Origin: Paraburkholderia sp. UYCP14C
GTDB lineage: Bacteria; Pseudomonadota; Gammaproteobacteria; Burkholderiales; Burkholderiaceae
Direction: 5' to 3'
Length of the DNA: 64,000 nucleotides
Assembly (NCBI RefSeq): GCF_004197395.1
Contig: NZ_SELS01000017.1
Span: forward strand, 99,034-163,033
The notes beneath the pieces are model-generated. The model saw only the letters and a list, made by a program, of their open reading frames with translations. It did not search any database and was not told the origin of the DNA. The position numbers and the translations under genes were made by a program. Below are positions 52,605 through 62,223 of the stretch, piece by piece (the stretch's first letter is position 1; every line of letters begins with the position of its first letter).

Positions 52605-53378
52605 TCACGCGCGTTTCGCTAGATAGGCGTCGACCAGCGCGACCAGTCGTTCTCGTCCGAAGCTCGCGTCGTGTCCCGCATGGACGACCTGCACGGGCAA
52701 TTCGCGCAAACGCTTCATTGTGCGCACATAGGTCGGGATGTCGGCTCCGCCAATCTCGTCTAGCAGCGGGCCATCGTATATGGCATCCCCGGAGAACAAC
52801 GTGCCGGTGCCAGGTTCCCATAGGCCGATGCTGCCCGGTGAATGGCCCGGCAGGTGCAGGACCTCGAAATGCCGGTTACCAAGATCGACAATATTTCCTT
52901 CGCGAACGATTTCCTCAACGGTTGCAGCTCGCACCTGGTAATCGGACATCTGGTAACCGGCATGGGGAAGCGCTGTAATCAGATCACCGTCGAACGGATA
53001 GCCAAATCGATGGTATCGACGAATCGCGGCGTCACCTAATACCGATGCCAGCAGAGTTCCACGCTCGCGCGGCGAGCGCAGGTTGTCCGCCTCCAACTCG
53101 TGGACGAGCGTGTGCTCGAACTCGTGATGTCCACCGATATGATCTGAATGCGTATGTGTCGCGACCGCGGTCACTTTCTTCTGCAGCAGATGCCGGGCGG
53201 CGTCACGCAGACTGGCAATGCCCATCCCGGTGTCAATCATCAGGTCGCGGTCGCGGCCCCGGACGTGCCAGATATTGCAACGCATAAGCGGCACGACATG
53301 AGGCTCCCACAGGAGGGTGATTTCATCGCTGATACGTTTCAGTTCGAACCATCGGTCGGCAATTGGCAGCATAGTCAT
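52605..53378 (-). CDS. MBL-fold metallo-hydrolase
   Basis: 257 residues from ATG 53378 (GTG 53381 and ATG 53372 also possible; none has a strong site). Metallo-beta-lactamase fold: THTHSDHIGG provides HxHxDH, then PGHSPGSIG (His), FSGDAIYDG (Asp) and HAGHDASF (His), a complete two-metal site. The family includes glyoxalase II, lactonases and thioesterases. No neighbour indicates the substrate; it lies 276 bp from the SDR gene on the same strand. Confidence 0.9.
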   Translation of the reverse strand: MTMLPIADRWFELKRISDEITLLWEPHVVPLMRCNIWHVRGRDRDLMIDTGMGIASLRDAARHLLQKKVTAVATHTHSDHIGGHHEFEHTLVHELEADNLRSPRERGTLLASVLGDAAIRRYHRFGYPFDGDLITALPHAGYQMSDYQVRAATVEEIVREGNIVDLGNRHFEVLHLPGHSPGSIGLWEPGTGTLFSGDAIYDGPLLDEIGGADIPTYVRTMKRLRELPVQVVHAGHDASFGRERLVALVDAYLAKRA

Positions 53379-53653
53379 CACAAGTGGTCAACGCGTAGAA
53401 AATGTTTTCTGCTTGTCAGCATCGAGTATACCCGGCTGTCGTGCCAACGCGGCGCCGTTGGCCAATTCGCCAAGCTGGTGCCACATGCTCGATCTGAGTC
53501 GCTCGAAGGATGCGGGCATTTTCCAACACTGGAGCGGCCATTGCTCTGCGCAATACCTCGCGACGATGGCTCATCGAGCAAGTTGTCGCCAGCCGACGTT
53601 CACGGAATCGAAGTCAGACGAGAATGGGCGAAACCGCCGGGCGAGAATCGGCC

Positions 53654-54448
53654 TTAAGACCAGCCACCCGTCACCATCACATCCTCCGACGTGATCATGC
53701 GGCTGTCGTCGGCCGCGAGAAAGAGCGCCATGCGCGCGAGATCGCCGGGCTCCAGTTCCTCGTCGATACACTGGCCGCGCCGTATCTCTTCGCGGCCTTC
53801 GTCGGTGAGCCACAGGTTGCGCTGTTTCTCGGTCAACACCCAGCCCGGCACGAGCGTGTTCACGCGGATCCCATACGCGCCGAGGTCCTTGGCGAACCCG
53901 CGCGTCAGGCCCTGTACGGCCGCCTTGCTCATCGCGTAAACCGGGAACTGGCTGCTCTTGAGCATCCAGCAATGCGAGCCGAGATTAATGATCGACCCCG
54001 CGCGTGCGGCCTTCATATCCTCGACCACGGCCTGCGCTGCGAACAACTGATGCCGCACATTGACTGCAACGCCCGCATCGAACGACTCGGGCGTAACTTC
54101 GGCGAGCGCGTGGCGGCGATCGTTCGCCGCGTTGTTCACGAGCACCTCGATCGGTCCGAATGCAGCCCGCACCTCCGCGATGGCCGCGTGCAACGCGGGA
54201 ATGTCGGTGACGTCGCAGGCGACGAAGAGCGGTTGATGGCGCGCGTCACCGAGCGATTTGGCAAGAGCTGTGCCCGCGTTCATGTCGATGTCGAGAAAGC
54301 CCACACGTGCGCCTTGCGCAACGAAGTGCTCGACGAACGAAGCGCCAATGCCACTCGCGCCGCCCGTGATGAGCACGACCCGGTCGACCAGGCTGGGATA
54401 GCTCGCGTAACGTGCTTGTCCAGAAGATTTTTCGATTGAAGTTGCCAT
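53654..54448 (-). CDS. SDR oxidoreductase, D-xylose 1-dehydrogenase-like
   Basis: 264 residues. SDR core: TGGASGIGASFV, NNAANDRRHALAEVT, NLGSHCWML, YAMSKAAVQGLTR and VPGWVLTEKQRNLW. The NNAxNDxRH segment and the PGWVLTEKQ loop resemble NAD-dependent D-xylose dehydrogenases of the Weimberg/Dahms pathway. Directly upstream on the same strand is a relic of a sugar ABC permease, which supports a former pentose-uptake and oxidation operon. No other pathway genes remain here. Confidence 0.8.
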   Translation of the reverse strand: MATSIEKSSGQARYASYPSLVDRVVLITGGASGIGASFVEHFVAQGARVGFLDIDMNAGTALAKSLGDARHQPLFVACDVTDIPALHAAIAEVRAAFGPIEVLVNNAANDRRHALAEVTPESFDAGVAVNVRHQLFAAQAVVEDMKAARAGSIINLGSHCWMLKSSQFPVYAMSKAAVQGLTRGFAKDLGAYGIRVNTLVPGWVLTEKQRNLWLTDEGREEIRRGQCIDEELEPGDLARMALFLAADDSRMITSEDVMVTGGWS

Positions 54449-54483
54449 TCACTTTCCGTATTGATGAATCGCGTACACCGCGA

Positions 54484-54600
54484 TTTTTTTAACCGATCGA
54501 GCAGCACCGCCGCGAGCAGGATCACGCCGTGCACGAGGTGCTGACAGAACGCCTCGATGTCAAGCAGATTGATCACGTTGTCTTCGATGCACCGCCGTGC
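54484..54600 (-). pseudogene. C-terminal relic of a ribose/xylose-type ABC transporter permease
   Basis: Minus-strand translation gives VINLLDIEAFCQHLVHG followed by VILLAAVLLDRLKK, the last membrane helix and basic tail of RbsC/XylH/AraH-type permeases. Nothing of the rest is recognisable further upstream (54600-54878) and the frame runs on without its own stop into the SDR gene. It is a short remnant of the sugar transporter that once preceded the dehydrogenase gene. Confidence 0.5.
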
Positions 54601-54878
54601 GACGTCGCGCTCGATGGCACCCTATTCGCCTTAGTGTTCGAGCATCGGCTAGCTACGGTCCGTTGCCGGGGGCGAGCCGACATTCTAATGTCCGGGTGAG
54701 AGCGCAGGCTAATGGCCCCATTTGGCCGCATCCAGACTCTTCACAGCCCCAGGGAATTTCCGTCGGCTCCGTATTCTCGCCGGCGCCGCTCAAGCCACTT
54801 TCGGCCACGTCCGCGAAACGTCCATTGCGCGACCGACATTCTGCTGGAAGCGTCCGCCGCCGTCATAGCCAGCGGTCC
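54601..54878. other. Intergenic region without a recognisable gene
   Basis: Together with the permease relic this forms the 430-bp space between the SDR gene and mlaC-like gene. I see no convincing frame, repeat or promoter; the sequence is ordinary in composition. Confidence 0.4.
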
Positions 54879-55502
54879 TTACTGCTTGCCTGAAGCGAGC
54901 TGCTGGTTGCGCTCGGCGAGAAACTGGATCAAACCGTCAACGCCGCTTTCCTTGATCTTGTCACTGAACTGCTGCCGATATGTCTGGATTAGCCAGATGC
55001 CGAGCACATTCAGGTCATACAACCGCCAGCCCTGCGGCGTGCTGTACAGCCGGTAGTCGATCTCTGCTGGTTCGCCGTTCCTGGTTGCAATCGTGCGCAC
55101 CACCACGTCCGTATCGGTTTGAGCGATGTGTATCGGCGGGTAGTCGATCCGTTGGTCTGGACGGAGCTGACCGATAGCACCCGAATAGGTGTAGATCAGG
55201 AGCATCTTGAACTGTTCGACCAGTTGCTGCTGCTGCGCGGGCGTAGTCGTCCGCCAGTAACGGCCCATCGCCAGAGACGTGGTGCGGCGAAAATCGGTGT
55301 AGGGAAGAATGTCCCGGTTGACGATATCCATGATGCGGGAAATATCGTCAGGCGCGATCGCTCGGGTGCGCACCTCGTCGAGTATCTGTTGCGTTGCGGT
55401 CTTGATCAGAAGCTGCGGCTCCGATTGGTCGACTTGCGCGTACGCCGCGCTGCCGAACGAGAACAACGCAGCGCAAAGAGTCAGTAGAGAAAGTGTCTTC
55501 AT
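54879..55502 (-). CDS. MlaC/Ttg2D-family phospholipid-binding periplasmic protein (orphan)
   Basis: 207 residues from ATG 55502. Signal peptide (KTLSLLTLCAALFSFGSAAYA-Q). The MlaC fold is seen in ILPYTDFRRTTSLAMGRYWR, QQLVEQFKMLLIYTYSGAI, VVVRTIATRNGEPAEIDYRL and WRLYDLNVLGIWLIQTYR. MlaC ferries phospholipids between the outer-membrane MlaA complex and inner-membrane MlaFEDB. No other mla gene is adjacent, so this is a stand-alone paralogue. Confidence 0.9.
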   Translation of the reverse strand: MKTLSLLTLCAALFSFGSAAYAQVDQSEPQLLIKTATQQILDEVRTRAIAPDDISRIMDIVNRDILPYTDFRRTTSLAMGRYWRTTTPAQQQQLVEQFKMLLIYTYSGAIGQLRPDQRIDYPPIHIAQTDTDVVVRTIATRNGEPAEIDYRLYSTPQGWRLYDLNVLGIWLIQTYRQQFSDKIKESGVDGLIQFLAERNQQLASGKQ

Positions 55503-55845
55503 GTGCAGAATCCTGGCTGGATGCATTGGCTTGCTGCTACGCAAGTATCCTCCATCTACGCTCGAGCGCGTTGCGGCGGCTTGCGCGGTCGAGCAAATAA
55601 TGTACGGTCCGCCCCGGTGTTGCCAGCGAGCAATGACACCCGAAGTTTGTTGGGGTATCTATTTATCGCCGTGCATTCTATCTGTAGAAAAATGTTCCTC
55701 GTGTTTAGGGATAAACGCTACTTTTTTTGAAAAAAAATTCTCCCGGCGCTTCCGTAAGATCTCTGACATGCAAGGCGGGGCGCGTCGCACGGGCCAATGT
55801 GCAGTGCGCCGCGCTCCCCGATAACAAGAGAACGAGGTTTCATGC
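55503..55845. other. 343-bp divergent intergenic region between mlaC-like and DUF6356 genes
   Basis: It holds the promoters of two divergent genes. The only striking element is TTTTTTT-G-AAAAAAAA at 55722-55737, a self-complementary AT tract in otherwise GC-rich DNA, which may be a bent or UP-type promoter element. No frame or RNA gene is supported. Confidence 0.4.
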
Positions 55846-56076
55846 ATGAACCATCTGCTGCGGCTATTTCGCGCACACCCCAACTCGGTCGACGAGACGT
55901 ACCTCCAGCATATGAGGGTAGCGTTCTCGTTCGGAATTCCAATGTTTATCGCGTCGCTCGCGCTGATCATGCATGCGCTGTTTCCGTTTCTGTTCGTGAA
56001 AACCGGGAGCAACGTTGTGACCGCGCTCCATGAGCGCATGGTCACAGCCAGAAAAAGACAACGCGTCGGCACCTAA
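55846..56076 (+). CDS. DUF6356 small membrane protein
   Basis: 76 residues from ATG 55846. It matches DUF6356 throughout: HPNSVDETYLQHMRVAFSFG, a single membrane helix (about 30-55, ending HALFPFLFVKTGS), and a basic tail LHERMVTARKR. Function unknown. Members are small inner-membrane proteins found across proteobacteria. Monocistronic. Confidence 0.8.
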   Translation: MNHLLRLFRAHPNSVDETYLQHMRVAFSFGIPMFIASLALIMHALFPFLFVKTGSNVVTALHERMVTARKRQRVGT

Positions 56077-56214
56077 GCGACATCCAAAGTCACAACCGGC
56101 GTGAGCCACTGTAGCGCGCCGCTACGGATCGTCGCTGCATCGATGTAGGTGCAACAACGTCCTCCCACTCCACAGGTCTCAAAGATCGACAAATATCGGC
56201 CGGCTGCCGCGAGG

Positions 56215-56230
56215 TGTCCGCCAATGGACA
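56215..56230. promoter_or_regulatory. TGTCC-N6-GGACA dyad just before metC
   Basis: Exact 5-bp inverted arms at 56215-56219 and 56226-56230, ending 3 bp before ATG 56234 and covering the usual ribosome-binding position. It could act as an operator or an mRNA hairpin. Short arms make chance possible. Confidence 0.3.
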
Positions 56231-56233
56231 AAC

Positions 56234-57427
56234 ATGCACTCAGAAACATTTTTGCTTCACGGGGTTTACGATCCGGACACATTTGGCGGAGTGGTGAATC
56301 CGCCGGTCTACCGGGCATCGACGATCGTCTTCCGCAATATGGAGGACATGGAGGCGCGAGCGAAGGCGATGTCGACGCCTGAGGGCCAGGAACTGTGGTA
56401 TGGCCGCAAAGGCACGCCGACGACATTTGCTTTGCAGGAGATGCTGGCCCGGCTGGAAGGCGGACACCGTTCGTTGCTGGTCTCGTCGGGTCTCGCGGCC
56501 TGCACGAGCGCAATCATGGCGTTCGTCAAGACAGGCGACCACATCTTGATCTGCGATAGCGTGTACGGCCCGACGCGACACTTTGCCGATACGGTTCTCA
56601 AGCGCTGCGGCGTCGCGGTGACCTATTACGATCCGACGATCGGGCCCGGTATTGGCGAATTGTTCAGGCCCAATACAACGGTAGTGTTCCTGGAGTCGCC
56701 CGGTTCGCAGTCGTTCGAAGTACAGGATGTCCCGGGGATCTGCGCGCAAGCCCGCAGACGGGGCGCGAAGGTCGTGATGGACAACACGTGGGCGACGCCG
56801 CTGTTCTTCAAACCATTCGAGCATGGTGTCGACGTCTCGGTGCATGCGGCCACGAAGTACATCGTTGGCCATTCGGACGCAACGATGGGCGTGATCACGG
56901 CGAACAAGGCGGCGTGGGGCTCGGTGCGCGAGTATGTGTTCGCAGCGGGACTTCATGCGGGTGCGGATGACGTCTATCTCGCTCAACGCGGCCTTCGTAC
57001 GATGGCCGTTCGTCTCGAGCGGCATTTCCGTCATGGCGTGAGTATCGCGAAGTGGCTAGCCGATCGCCCGGAGGTGGAGCGCGTGCTGCATCCCGCGCTA
57101 CCGGGAACGCCGGGGCACGAGATCTGGAAGCGCGACTACACGGGCGCATCCGGCCTTTTCAGCGTCGTCCTGAAGCCGATCTTCGGTCGCGAGGCGTTCC
57201 GGTCATTCATCGACAGCCTGCAACTGTTCGGGCTCGGCTTCTCCTGGGGTGGATACGAGAGCCTCGTGATGCCGTTCGATCCCAGCCACGAGCGGCCCGG
57301 CAGTCACTGGCCCTATGAGGGTTTCGCCTTCCGGCTGCACATAGGACTGGAAGCGAAAGAGGATTTGATTGAAGACCTGGAGACGGCATTTCGCGTTCTC
57401 CATTTGCAAGTAGAGCAAGCACTTTAA
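56234..57427 (+). CDS. metC: Cystathionine beta-lyase (PLP, Cys/Met metabolism family)
   Basis: 397 residues. It shows VVNPPVYRASTIVF, the substrate Tyr in LWYGRKGTPTTFALQ, SGLAACTSAIMAFVKTGD (PLP phosphate site) and the Schiff-base Lys in HAATKYIVGHSDATMG. The MetC type splits cystathionine to homocysteine, pyruvate and ammonia and also degrades cystine. With the cystine-type ABC importer in the next three genes it most likely cleaves imported cystine or another sulfur amino acid. Confidence 0.9.
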   Translation: MHSETFLLHGVYDPDTFGGVVNPPVYRASTIVFRNMEDMEARAKAMSTPEGQELWYGRKGTPTTFALQEMLARLEGGHRSLLVSSGLAACTSAIMAFVKTGDHILICDSVYGPTRHFADTVLKRCGVAVTYYDPTIGPGIGELFRPNTTVVFLESPGSQSFEVQDVPGICAQARRRGAKVVMDNTWATPLFFKPFEHGVDVSVHAATKYIVGHSDATMGVITANKAAWGSVREYVFAAGLHAGADDVYLAQRGLRTMAVRLERHFRHGVSIAKWLADRPEVERVLHPALPGTPGHEIWKRDYTGASGLFSVVLKPIFGREAFRSFIDSLQLFGLGFSWGGYESLVMPFDPSHERPGSHWPYEGFAFRLHIGLEAKEDLIEDLETAFRVLHLQVEQAL

Positions 57428-57443
57428 AATCAAGGAGACGACA

Positions 57444-58256
57444 ATGAGGATGATGAACACGGTTGGTGTGTTGGTGCGTGGTGCGGTCATCGCGACTGCG
57501 TTCAGTTTTGTGAGCGCGAGCGCTCACGCCCAGGATCTGCTCGAAACCGTCAAATCGAGCGGCGTGCTGCGCGTCGGTCTGGAAGGAACCTATCCGCCAT
57601 TCGATTACAAGAATTCCGCGGGAGAACTCGAAGGCTTTGATGTGGACGTTGCGAAGGCCGTTGCGTCCAGGCTTGGCGTCAAACCGCAATTCGTTCCGAC
57701 CGAGTGGAGCGGCATTCTTGCCGGGCTGCAGGCCGGCAAGTTCGACGTGATCGTCAACCAGGTCACCATCACGGCGCAGCGCAAGCAGGCGCTCGATTTC
57801 AGCCAGCCCTATACCTTTTCGGCCGCGCAACTGATCCAGCGGGTCGACGACAAGCGCCAGTTCAACTCGCTGAGCGAGTTCAGTGGCGATAAGAAGCTCG
57901 GTGTGACGCTCGGTACGAACTATGACCAGATGGCTCGTGCCATTTCAGGCATCAACGTACAGACCTACCCTGGCGCCCCGGAGAAGCTGCGCGATCTGTC
58001 GGCAGGACGAATCGACGCGACGCTCGACGATCGACTGATGCTGCCGTACATCATCAAGAATTCGAAACTTCCGCTGCGGGCCGGCGATGTGGTGAAGGGT
58101 GCCGAGCAGGAAATGGGTATTCCGTTCCGCAAGGGCAACCCCGAGTTCGAGAAGGCGATCAACGACGCATTGAACGCGATGAAGCAGGACGGTACGCTGA
58201 AACAGATCTCAATGCACTGGTTCGGCTCTGATGTGACACAGCCCGTCACCCAGTAA
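57444..58256 (+). CDS. Cystine-type amino-acid ABC transporter, periplasmic binding protein
   Basis: 270 residues, 16 bp after metC. Signal peptide ends at SAHA-QD. SBP family 3: GVLRVGLEGTYPPFDYKN, GFDVDVAKAV, TEWSGILAGLQAGKFDVIVNQ, ITAQRKQALDFSQPY. The TEWSG/AGLQAGKFD pattern resembles FliY/TcyA cystine-binding proteins. It delivers ligand to the permease encoded next. Confidence 0.9.
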   Translation: MRMMNTVGVLVRGAVIATAFSFVSASAHAQDLLETVKSSGVLRVGLEGTYPPFDYKNSAGELEGFDVDVAKAVASRLGVKPQFVPTEWSGILAGLQAGKFDVIVNQVTITAQRKQALDFSQPYTFSAAQLIQRVDDKRQFNSLSEFSGDKKLGVTLGTNYDQMARAISGINVQTYPGAPEKLRDLSAGRIDATLDDRLMLPYIIKNSKLPLRAGDVVKGAEQEMGIPFRKGNPEFEKAINDALNAMKQDGTLKQISMHWFGSDVTQPVTQ

Positions 58257-58329
58257 GCGTTCAACATCTTCATATTTCGTGGCGCCCTGGTTGCAGCCAG
58301 GGCGACGCGTCCGCGCCGTGGACCATCTC

Positions 58330-58989
58330 ATGACACCAATCGACCTTGTTATTCAAGCGCTACCCGTCCTTCTTCTCGGGGCAACGGTGACCCTGAAGTT
58401 TGCGCTGGCCTCGGCGGTGCTCGGCCTGTTTGTCGGCCTCATCGTTGCGATCATGGGGATCAGTGGCCAGCCCTTCATCACGGGCATCGCACGCGCTTAC
58501 GTCAGCCTCATGCGGGGCACGCCGCTGCTCGTGCAAATTTTCGTCGTCTATTACGGATTGCCCGATCTCGGTATTTCGCTCGATCCGACAAGCGCCGGCA
58601 TTCTCGCGTTGACGGCCAATGCCGGCGCGTATCTATCGGAAAGCATGCGTGGCGCGATTCTCGGAGTCGGCCGGGGCCAGTGGAGCGCGGCACATAGCCT
58701 GGGCCTCACCAACCTGCAGACCCTGCGGTATGTCATTTGCCCCCAAGCCTTGAGAATGGCCGTGCCGAGCCTTGGCAATACCCTGATCAGCCTGATCAAG
58801 GATACGTCGCTGGTGTCCGTGATCACGGTGACCGAAATGCTGCGTGCTGCACAGGAAGTGATTGCGTCCACGTTCCAGCCGTTACCTCTGTATCTGGCTG
58901 CAGCTGCGATCTACTGGCTTCTCAGCACCGCGATGTCGTGGATGCAACGTCACATCGAAGTACGACTCGCTCAGGCCCACGTGCGCTAA
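58330..58989 (+). CDS. Amino-acid ABC transporter permease (cystine/polar amino acid type)
   Basis: 219 residues from ATG 58330; an in-frame GTG further upstream would add a non-homologous segment. HisM-type permease with five membrane helices: [36 protein letters not shown], and the EAA loop [19 protein letters not shown]. It partners with the binding protein and ATPase on either side. Confidence 0.9.
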   Translation: MTPIDLVIQALPVLLLGATVTLKFALASAVLGLFVGLIVAIMGISGQPFITGIARAYVSLMRGTPLLVQIFVVYYGLPDLGISLDPTSAGILALTANAGAYLSESMRGAILGVGRGQWSAAHSLGLTNLQTLRYVICPQALRMAVPSLGNTLISLIKDTSLVSVITVTEMLRAAQEVIASTFQPLPLYLAAAAIYWLLSTAMSWMQRHIEVRLAQAHVR

Positions 58990-59029
58990 CGAAACCGTAG
59001 CGGCGTTAGAAGATTCAAAGGATAGCCAG

Positions 59030-59758
59030 ATGATTGAACTGAAAGATGTGTCGAAGTGGTATGGAGCGTTTCAGGTTCTAACCGCCTGCTCGACCGAAGT
59101 GACCAAGGGCGAAGTTGTCGTCGTATGCGGCCCGTCCGGGTCCGGCAAATCGACGCTCATCAAAACCGTAAATGGCCTCGAACCGTTCCAGCGTGGTGAG
59201 ATTGTCGTAGGTGGTCAATCTGTTGGGGACAAGCAAACAAACCTCTCGAAACTCCGCTCGAGAGTCGGGATGGTGTTCCAGCATTTCGAGCTGTTTCCGC
59301 ATCTGTCCATAACGCAAAACGTGACGCTTGCCCAGATCAAGGTGCTCGGCCGCAATCGTGACACCGCAACCGAAAAAGGCATGGCGCTACTCGACCGGGT
59401 TGGTCTTCGGGCCCATGCAGACAAATATCCCGGGCAGCTGTCAGGTGGCCAGCAGCAACGTGTGGCGATTGCGCGGGCGCTATCGATGGATCCCATCGCC
59501 ATGCTGTTCGATGAGCCAACGTCCGCGCTCGACCCTGAGATGATCAACGAGGTCCTCGATGTGATGGTCGAACTCGCCCAGGAAGGAATGACGATGATGT
59601 GTGTCACGCACGAGATGGGCTTCGCGAAGAAAGTCGCGCACCGCGTGCTCTTCATGGACAAGGGTCTCATAGTCGAGGATGCCTGCAAAGACGCCTTCTT
59701 TGAGGATCCGCAATCTGAGCGCGCAAAGGAGTTTCTGATGCGCGTGCTACCTCATTGA
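59030..59758 (+). CDS. Amino-acid ABC transporter ATP-binding protein
   Basis: 242 residues from ATG 59030 with AAAGGA upstream. A complete ATPase: Walker [11 protein letters not shown]-loop [10 protein letters not shown], signature LSGGQQQR, Walker [13 protein letters not shown], switch His in VTHEMGFA. GlnQ/TcyC type. Final gene of metC-binding protein-permease-ATPase. Confidence 0.95.
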   Translation: MIELKDVSKWYGAFQVLTACSTEVTKGEVVVVCGPSGSGKSTLIKTVNGLEPFQRGEIVVGGQSVGDKQTNLSKLRSRVGMVFQHFELFPHLSITQNVTLAQIKVLGRNRDTATEKGMALLDRVGLRAHADKYPGQLSGGQQQRVAIARALSMDPIAMLFDEPTSALDPEMINEVLDVMVELAQEGMTMMCVTHEMGFAKKVAHRVLFMDKGLIVEDACKDAFFEDPQSERAKEFLMRVLPH

Positions 59759-60096
59759 CCGGATTTCTCCAGCGTCGCTCAATGATCCTCAAGCCTCCCG
59801 CCCCGGCGTCGCCCGCCAACGCGCCGAGGCTGGTCGCACGTTCGTGTTCCGCCTGTCCGGGGCGTTACAGTCATCCAGCCACGCGTCTGAAGGAGCAGAG
59901 TTCGGCCATAGCCCCTACAGCTGTTTGGCGCGCCACGCCTTGCCGTACGGATCGACAGGTGACGCCGCATGCACCGCATGTATAGCTAGTCTATAAAGCA
60001 CAATATTCTGACTGACTTGCAACGCCGATCGTATGACCTAAGCTTGACCCATGGACTGTAGTCGCGGCCGGGCTGACCCATTCGGGGGCAAAAAAA
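59759..60096. other. 338-bp intergenic region before the unknown HGEFTH gene
   Basis: No gene is recognisable. Around 59980-60005 the sequence turns AT-rich and includes TATAG-CTAGT-CTATA (a small dyad) followed by AAAGCACAATAT, a possible promoter area for the next gene, whose start is preceded by GGGGG and a run of A. Confidence 0.35.
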
Positions 60097-61092
60097 ATGG
60101 CAGAGATCACGCTTGAGGAAGAGGGCGAAGTCGGGAAGTTCCTCCAGACAACTTTCAACGTAGACCGCGACACAGCGTTGAAGTACGCCAAGATTGCAGC
60201 GTACTTGTCCAGCGAGTATTTCGAAAAGGGGCTCGCCGTCGTGGATGTGTGGTTAGAGAAAATCTATTCGGCCGCCATGGACGAGCGCGCCTTCGGCGTG
60301 CTCCCCAGCGATGAAAGCTCCAACGTCACAAAGAAGACTTTCAACGTGACAAGTCGATTGCTCAACGCCGCCGCCAATTCACTGGGATGGAGCACGGGCG
60401 GCAATCTGGTGATGTCCGGCTTCACGCATCCGCCAGATTTCGCCAGGATCGTTCAGCGCAAGTTGATGTGGAAGGACATGGTTGCAAGTGGTCATGGGGA
60501 ATTCACCCACATCATCCAGTGGCTGGTTATCTATACGTTTATGTACAACGAGGCGCCGGAACTTTACAGCAAAGCCTGTAACTACTTTTACGAAGGCGAG
60601 AGCTTCAACAACAAACGAAAAGCGTATATATGGGATTTCGTCGTGGACTGTTTTCCCACGCCGCCTGACTCCGACTGGCACACCGAATGCAGATCGAAGA
60701 CCGCCAGAAGCCCCACCATGGCCAACGCTTTCATCTTCGCGAAGGCCAAATTTCTTGGGGGGATTCTCCAGGAGCGATACAAGCGCAAACAGTACGTCGT
60801 CCCGTCCGACAGTAGACCTGTCTACACCGCAACCACAAAGCACTCGCACGCCCAGCATCTCAAGCAATATGCAAATTCACCGATCGCTCTCGAAGCCGAC
60901 GATCCGCGCAGTGGGAGAGAGATCTTCGAAGCGGCGAAGGGTTACAAAGGGCTGATTACGACAGGCTATCCCAGGCCCGGCACGCAGGACAAAGTGCTAC
61001 GCACGGGGTATCTGTTTGCCCGCAGTGACCAGGCGCTCAAGCAGGGATCAACGTTGACGAATATCGCCCAACGCATCCCGCTACTACTATGA
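60097..61092 (+). CDS. Unknown protein with HGEFTHIIQW motif, possibly LirA/MavJ-like
   Basis: 331 residues, no signal peptide or membrane helix. ATG 60097 follows GGGGG by nine bases. Residues 1-55 are acidic and helical; the centre has LMWKDMVASGHGEFTHIIQW followed by aromatic-rich helices (YTFMYNEAPELYSKACNYF). I recall a similar HGE-(F/Y)-TH-xx-QW core in proteins labelled LirA/MavJ effectors, but I cannot verify this. It is an orphan in a gene-poor, repeat-bearing stretch with less typical codon use than its neighbours, which suggests acquisition. Confidence 0.6.
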   Translation: MAEITLEEEGEVGKFLQTTFNVDRDTALKYAKIAAYLSSEYFEKGLAVVDVWLEKIYSAAMDERAFGVLPSDESSNVTKKTFNVTSRLLNAAANSLGWSTGGNLVMSGFTHPPDFARIVQRKLMWKDMVASGHGEFTHIIQWLVIYTFMYNEAPELYSKACNYFYEGESFNNKRKAYIWDFVVDCFPTPPDSDWHTECRSKTARSPTMANAFIFAKAKFLGGILQERYKRKQYVVPSDSRPVYTATTKHSHAQHLKQYANSPIALEADDPRSGREIFEAAKGYKGLITTGYPRPGTQDKVLRTGYLFARSDQALKQGSTLTNIAQRIPLLL

Positions 61093-62223
61093 CCAGCCTG
61101 AGTACTTCTTGTCGCATCAAACTTGAAGCATGGCCACGATCGTTTGGACGAGTCCTTTTGAAATGCACACTATTCGTCGCGTCGATATTCGATCTTCCCG
61201 AAGCCGCCATTCGCTGGGACCCGCTCTGGTTCCAGCCCGAACGACTTCCTCGGCCGAATTGTGTGCGTAGCAGGTCCGTCAGGTTCCGGATGTAAAGCAG
61301 CCAATCCAATGGCAAGTCCCCCGCATTCCCGAACGGTAGCTGGTGGCCGGTTCCAGTCGAACCGGTTGTCAACGCAGCGTCGACTCGGTTGGCGACGTCT
61401 ACCGAGCGACACAGAGGCTTAACCGGGCGGTTAGGCCAGTCGCTACTTTGTCACACAGTCGCACAACTGCGGCGCCAGTCGCAATTACTCTGGCGCCCTA
61501 CGCCAGTCGCGCATACTCTGGCGCCCTACGGCGAAGAAGACATAGGGCACCAGCGTAAGTGCAACGGTGAAGCCTGAAAATCAACAAACTAACGTGCAGT
61601 CGCGCCAAAGGTGGCCGGGCGGCCGCGTCAGAGATCGTGCGACTGGTCTACTTGCGCGCCAAGGTTGCAGCACTTCGCTGGATGCGATTGGCCGTAGTCG
61701 AGCGGCCTGGATGATGTTCATGATCCGCTGCGGCACCCTGCCGCCGCTGACGGCGGTCATTGCAGCACGATCCATCTCAACGGCTACCGGGAGGTCTTGA
61801 TTACCAGCATGTTCATTTCGATTCTCCAAGGGTAAATTAGTCAGTCAGGCGTGTCAGAGCTTGTATTGAGGGTGTCGCCACTCCCAGACGAGGATCGAGG
61901 CAAAGTGCGTGCCAAACGGTGGCGCCGCGATAAGCCATCACGCAACCCATTGAACATTTTGGTATTTTTAATGGCGGCCCGTGTGAATTGGTAGACAGAC
62001 GTGCGCGCAACGGCCGATGGGTCGGACCCATCTCTCCGGCTGGCGCTGTCGGTTGGATCGCGACACATGCGCTCGCCTACGTATCCCGTCTTTGTAGATG
62101 TCAGCGAGGCTTGGAACCCGATCGAAGCCTCCAACGCGAACAGGATTGCCCGTTCGCTTATGCATGCGATGAGCGTTCGGTTTGCATGCAACACGCACTC
62201 TCTCTATCGGAGGTACAACGGCC
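61093..62223. other. 1.1-kb gene-poor region containing repeat copy 1
   Basis: Several short frames exist but none shows homology, good start signals or coherent coding character. The recognisable structure is the repeat at 61456-61697. The final 20 bp give the GGAGGT ribosome-binding site of the PI-PLC-like gene. The region looks like decayed mobile DNA. Confidence 0.5.
61456..61697. repeat. Copy 1 of a roughly 240-bp structured direct repeat
   Basis: It aligns in order with 63572-63805. Shared landmarks are CAGTCGCACAA, CAGTCGCAAT, the CTGGCGCCC blocks, CTGAAAATCAAC, CGTGCAGTCGC, CGTCAGAG, CGTGCGACT and CGATTGGCCGTAG. Inside, TACTCTGGCGCCCTACG appears twice in tandem (61479-61530) and once inverted (near 61540-61558). 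Such subterminal tandem and inverted blocks are typical of transposon ends; no transposase is adjacent. Confidence 0.65.
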
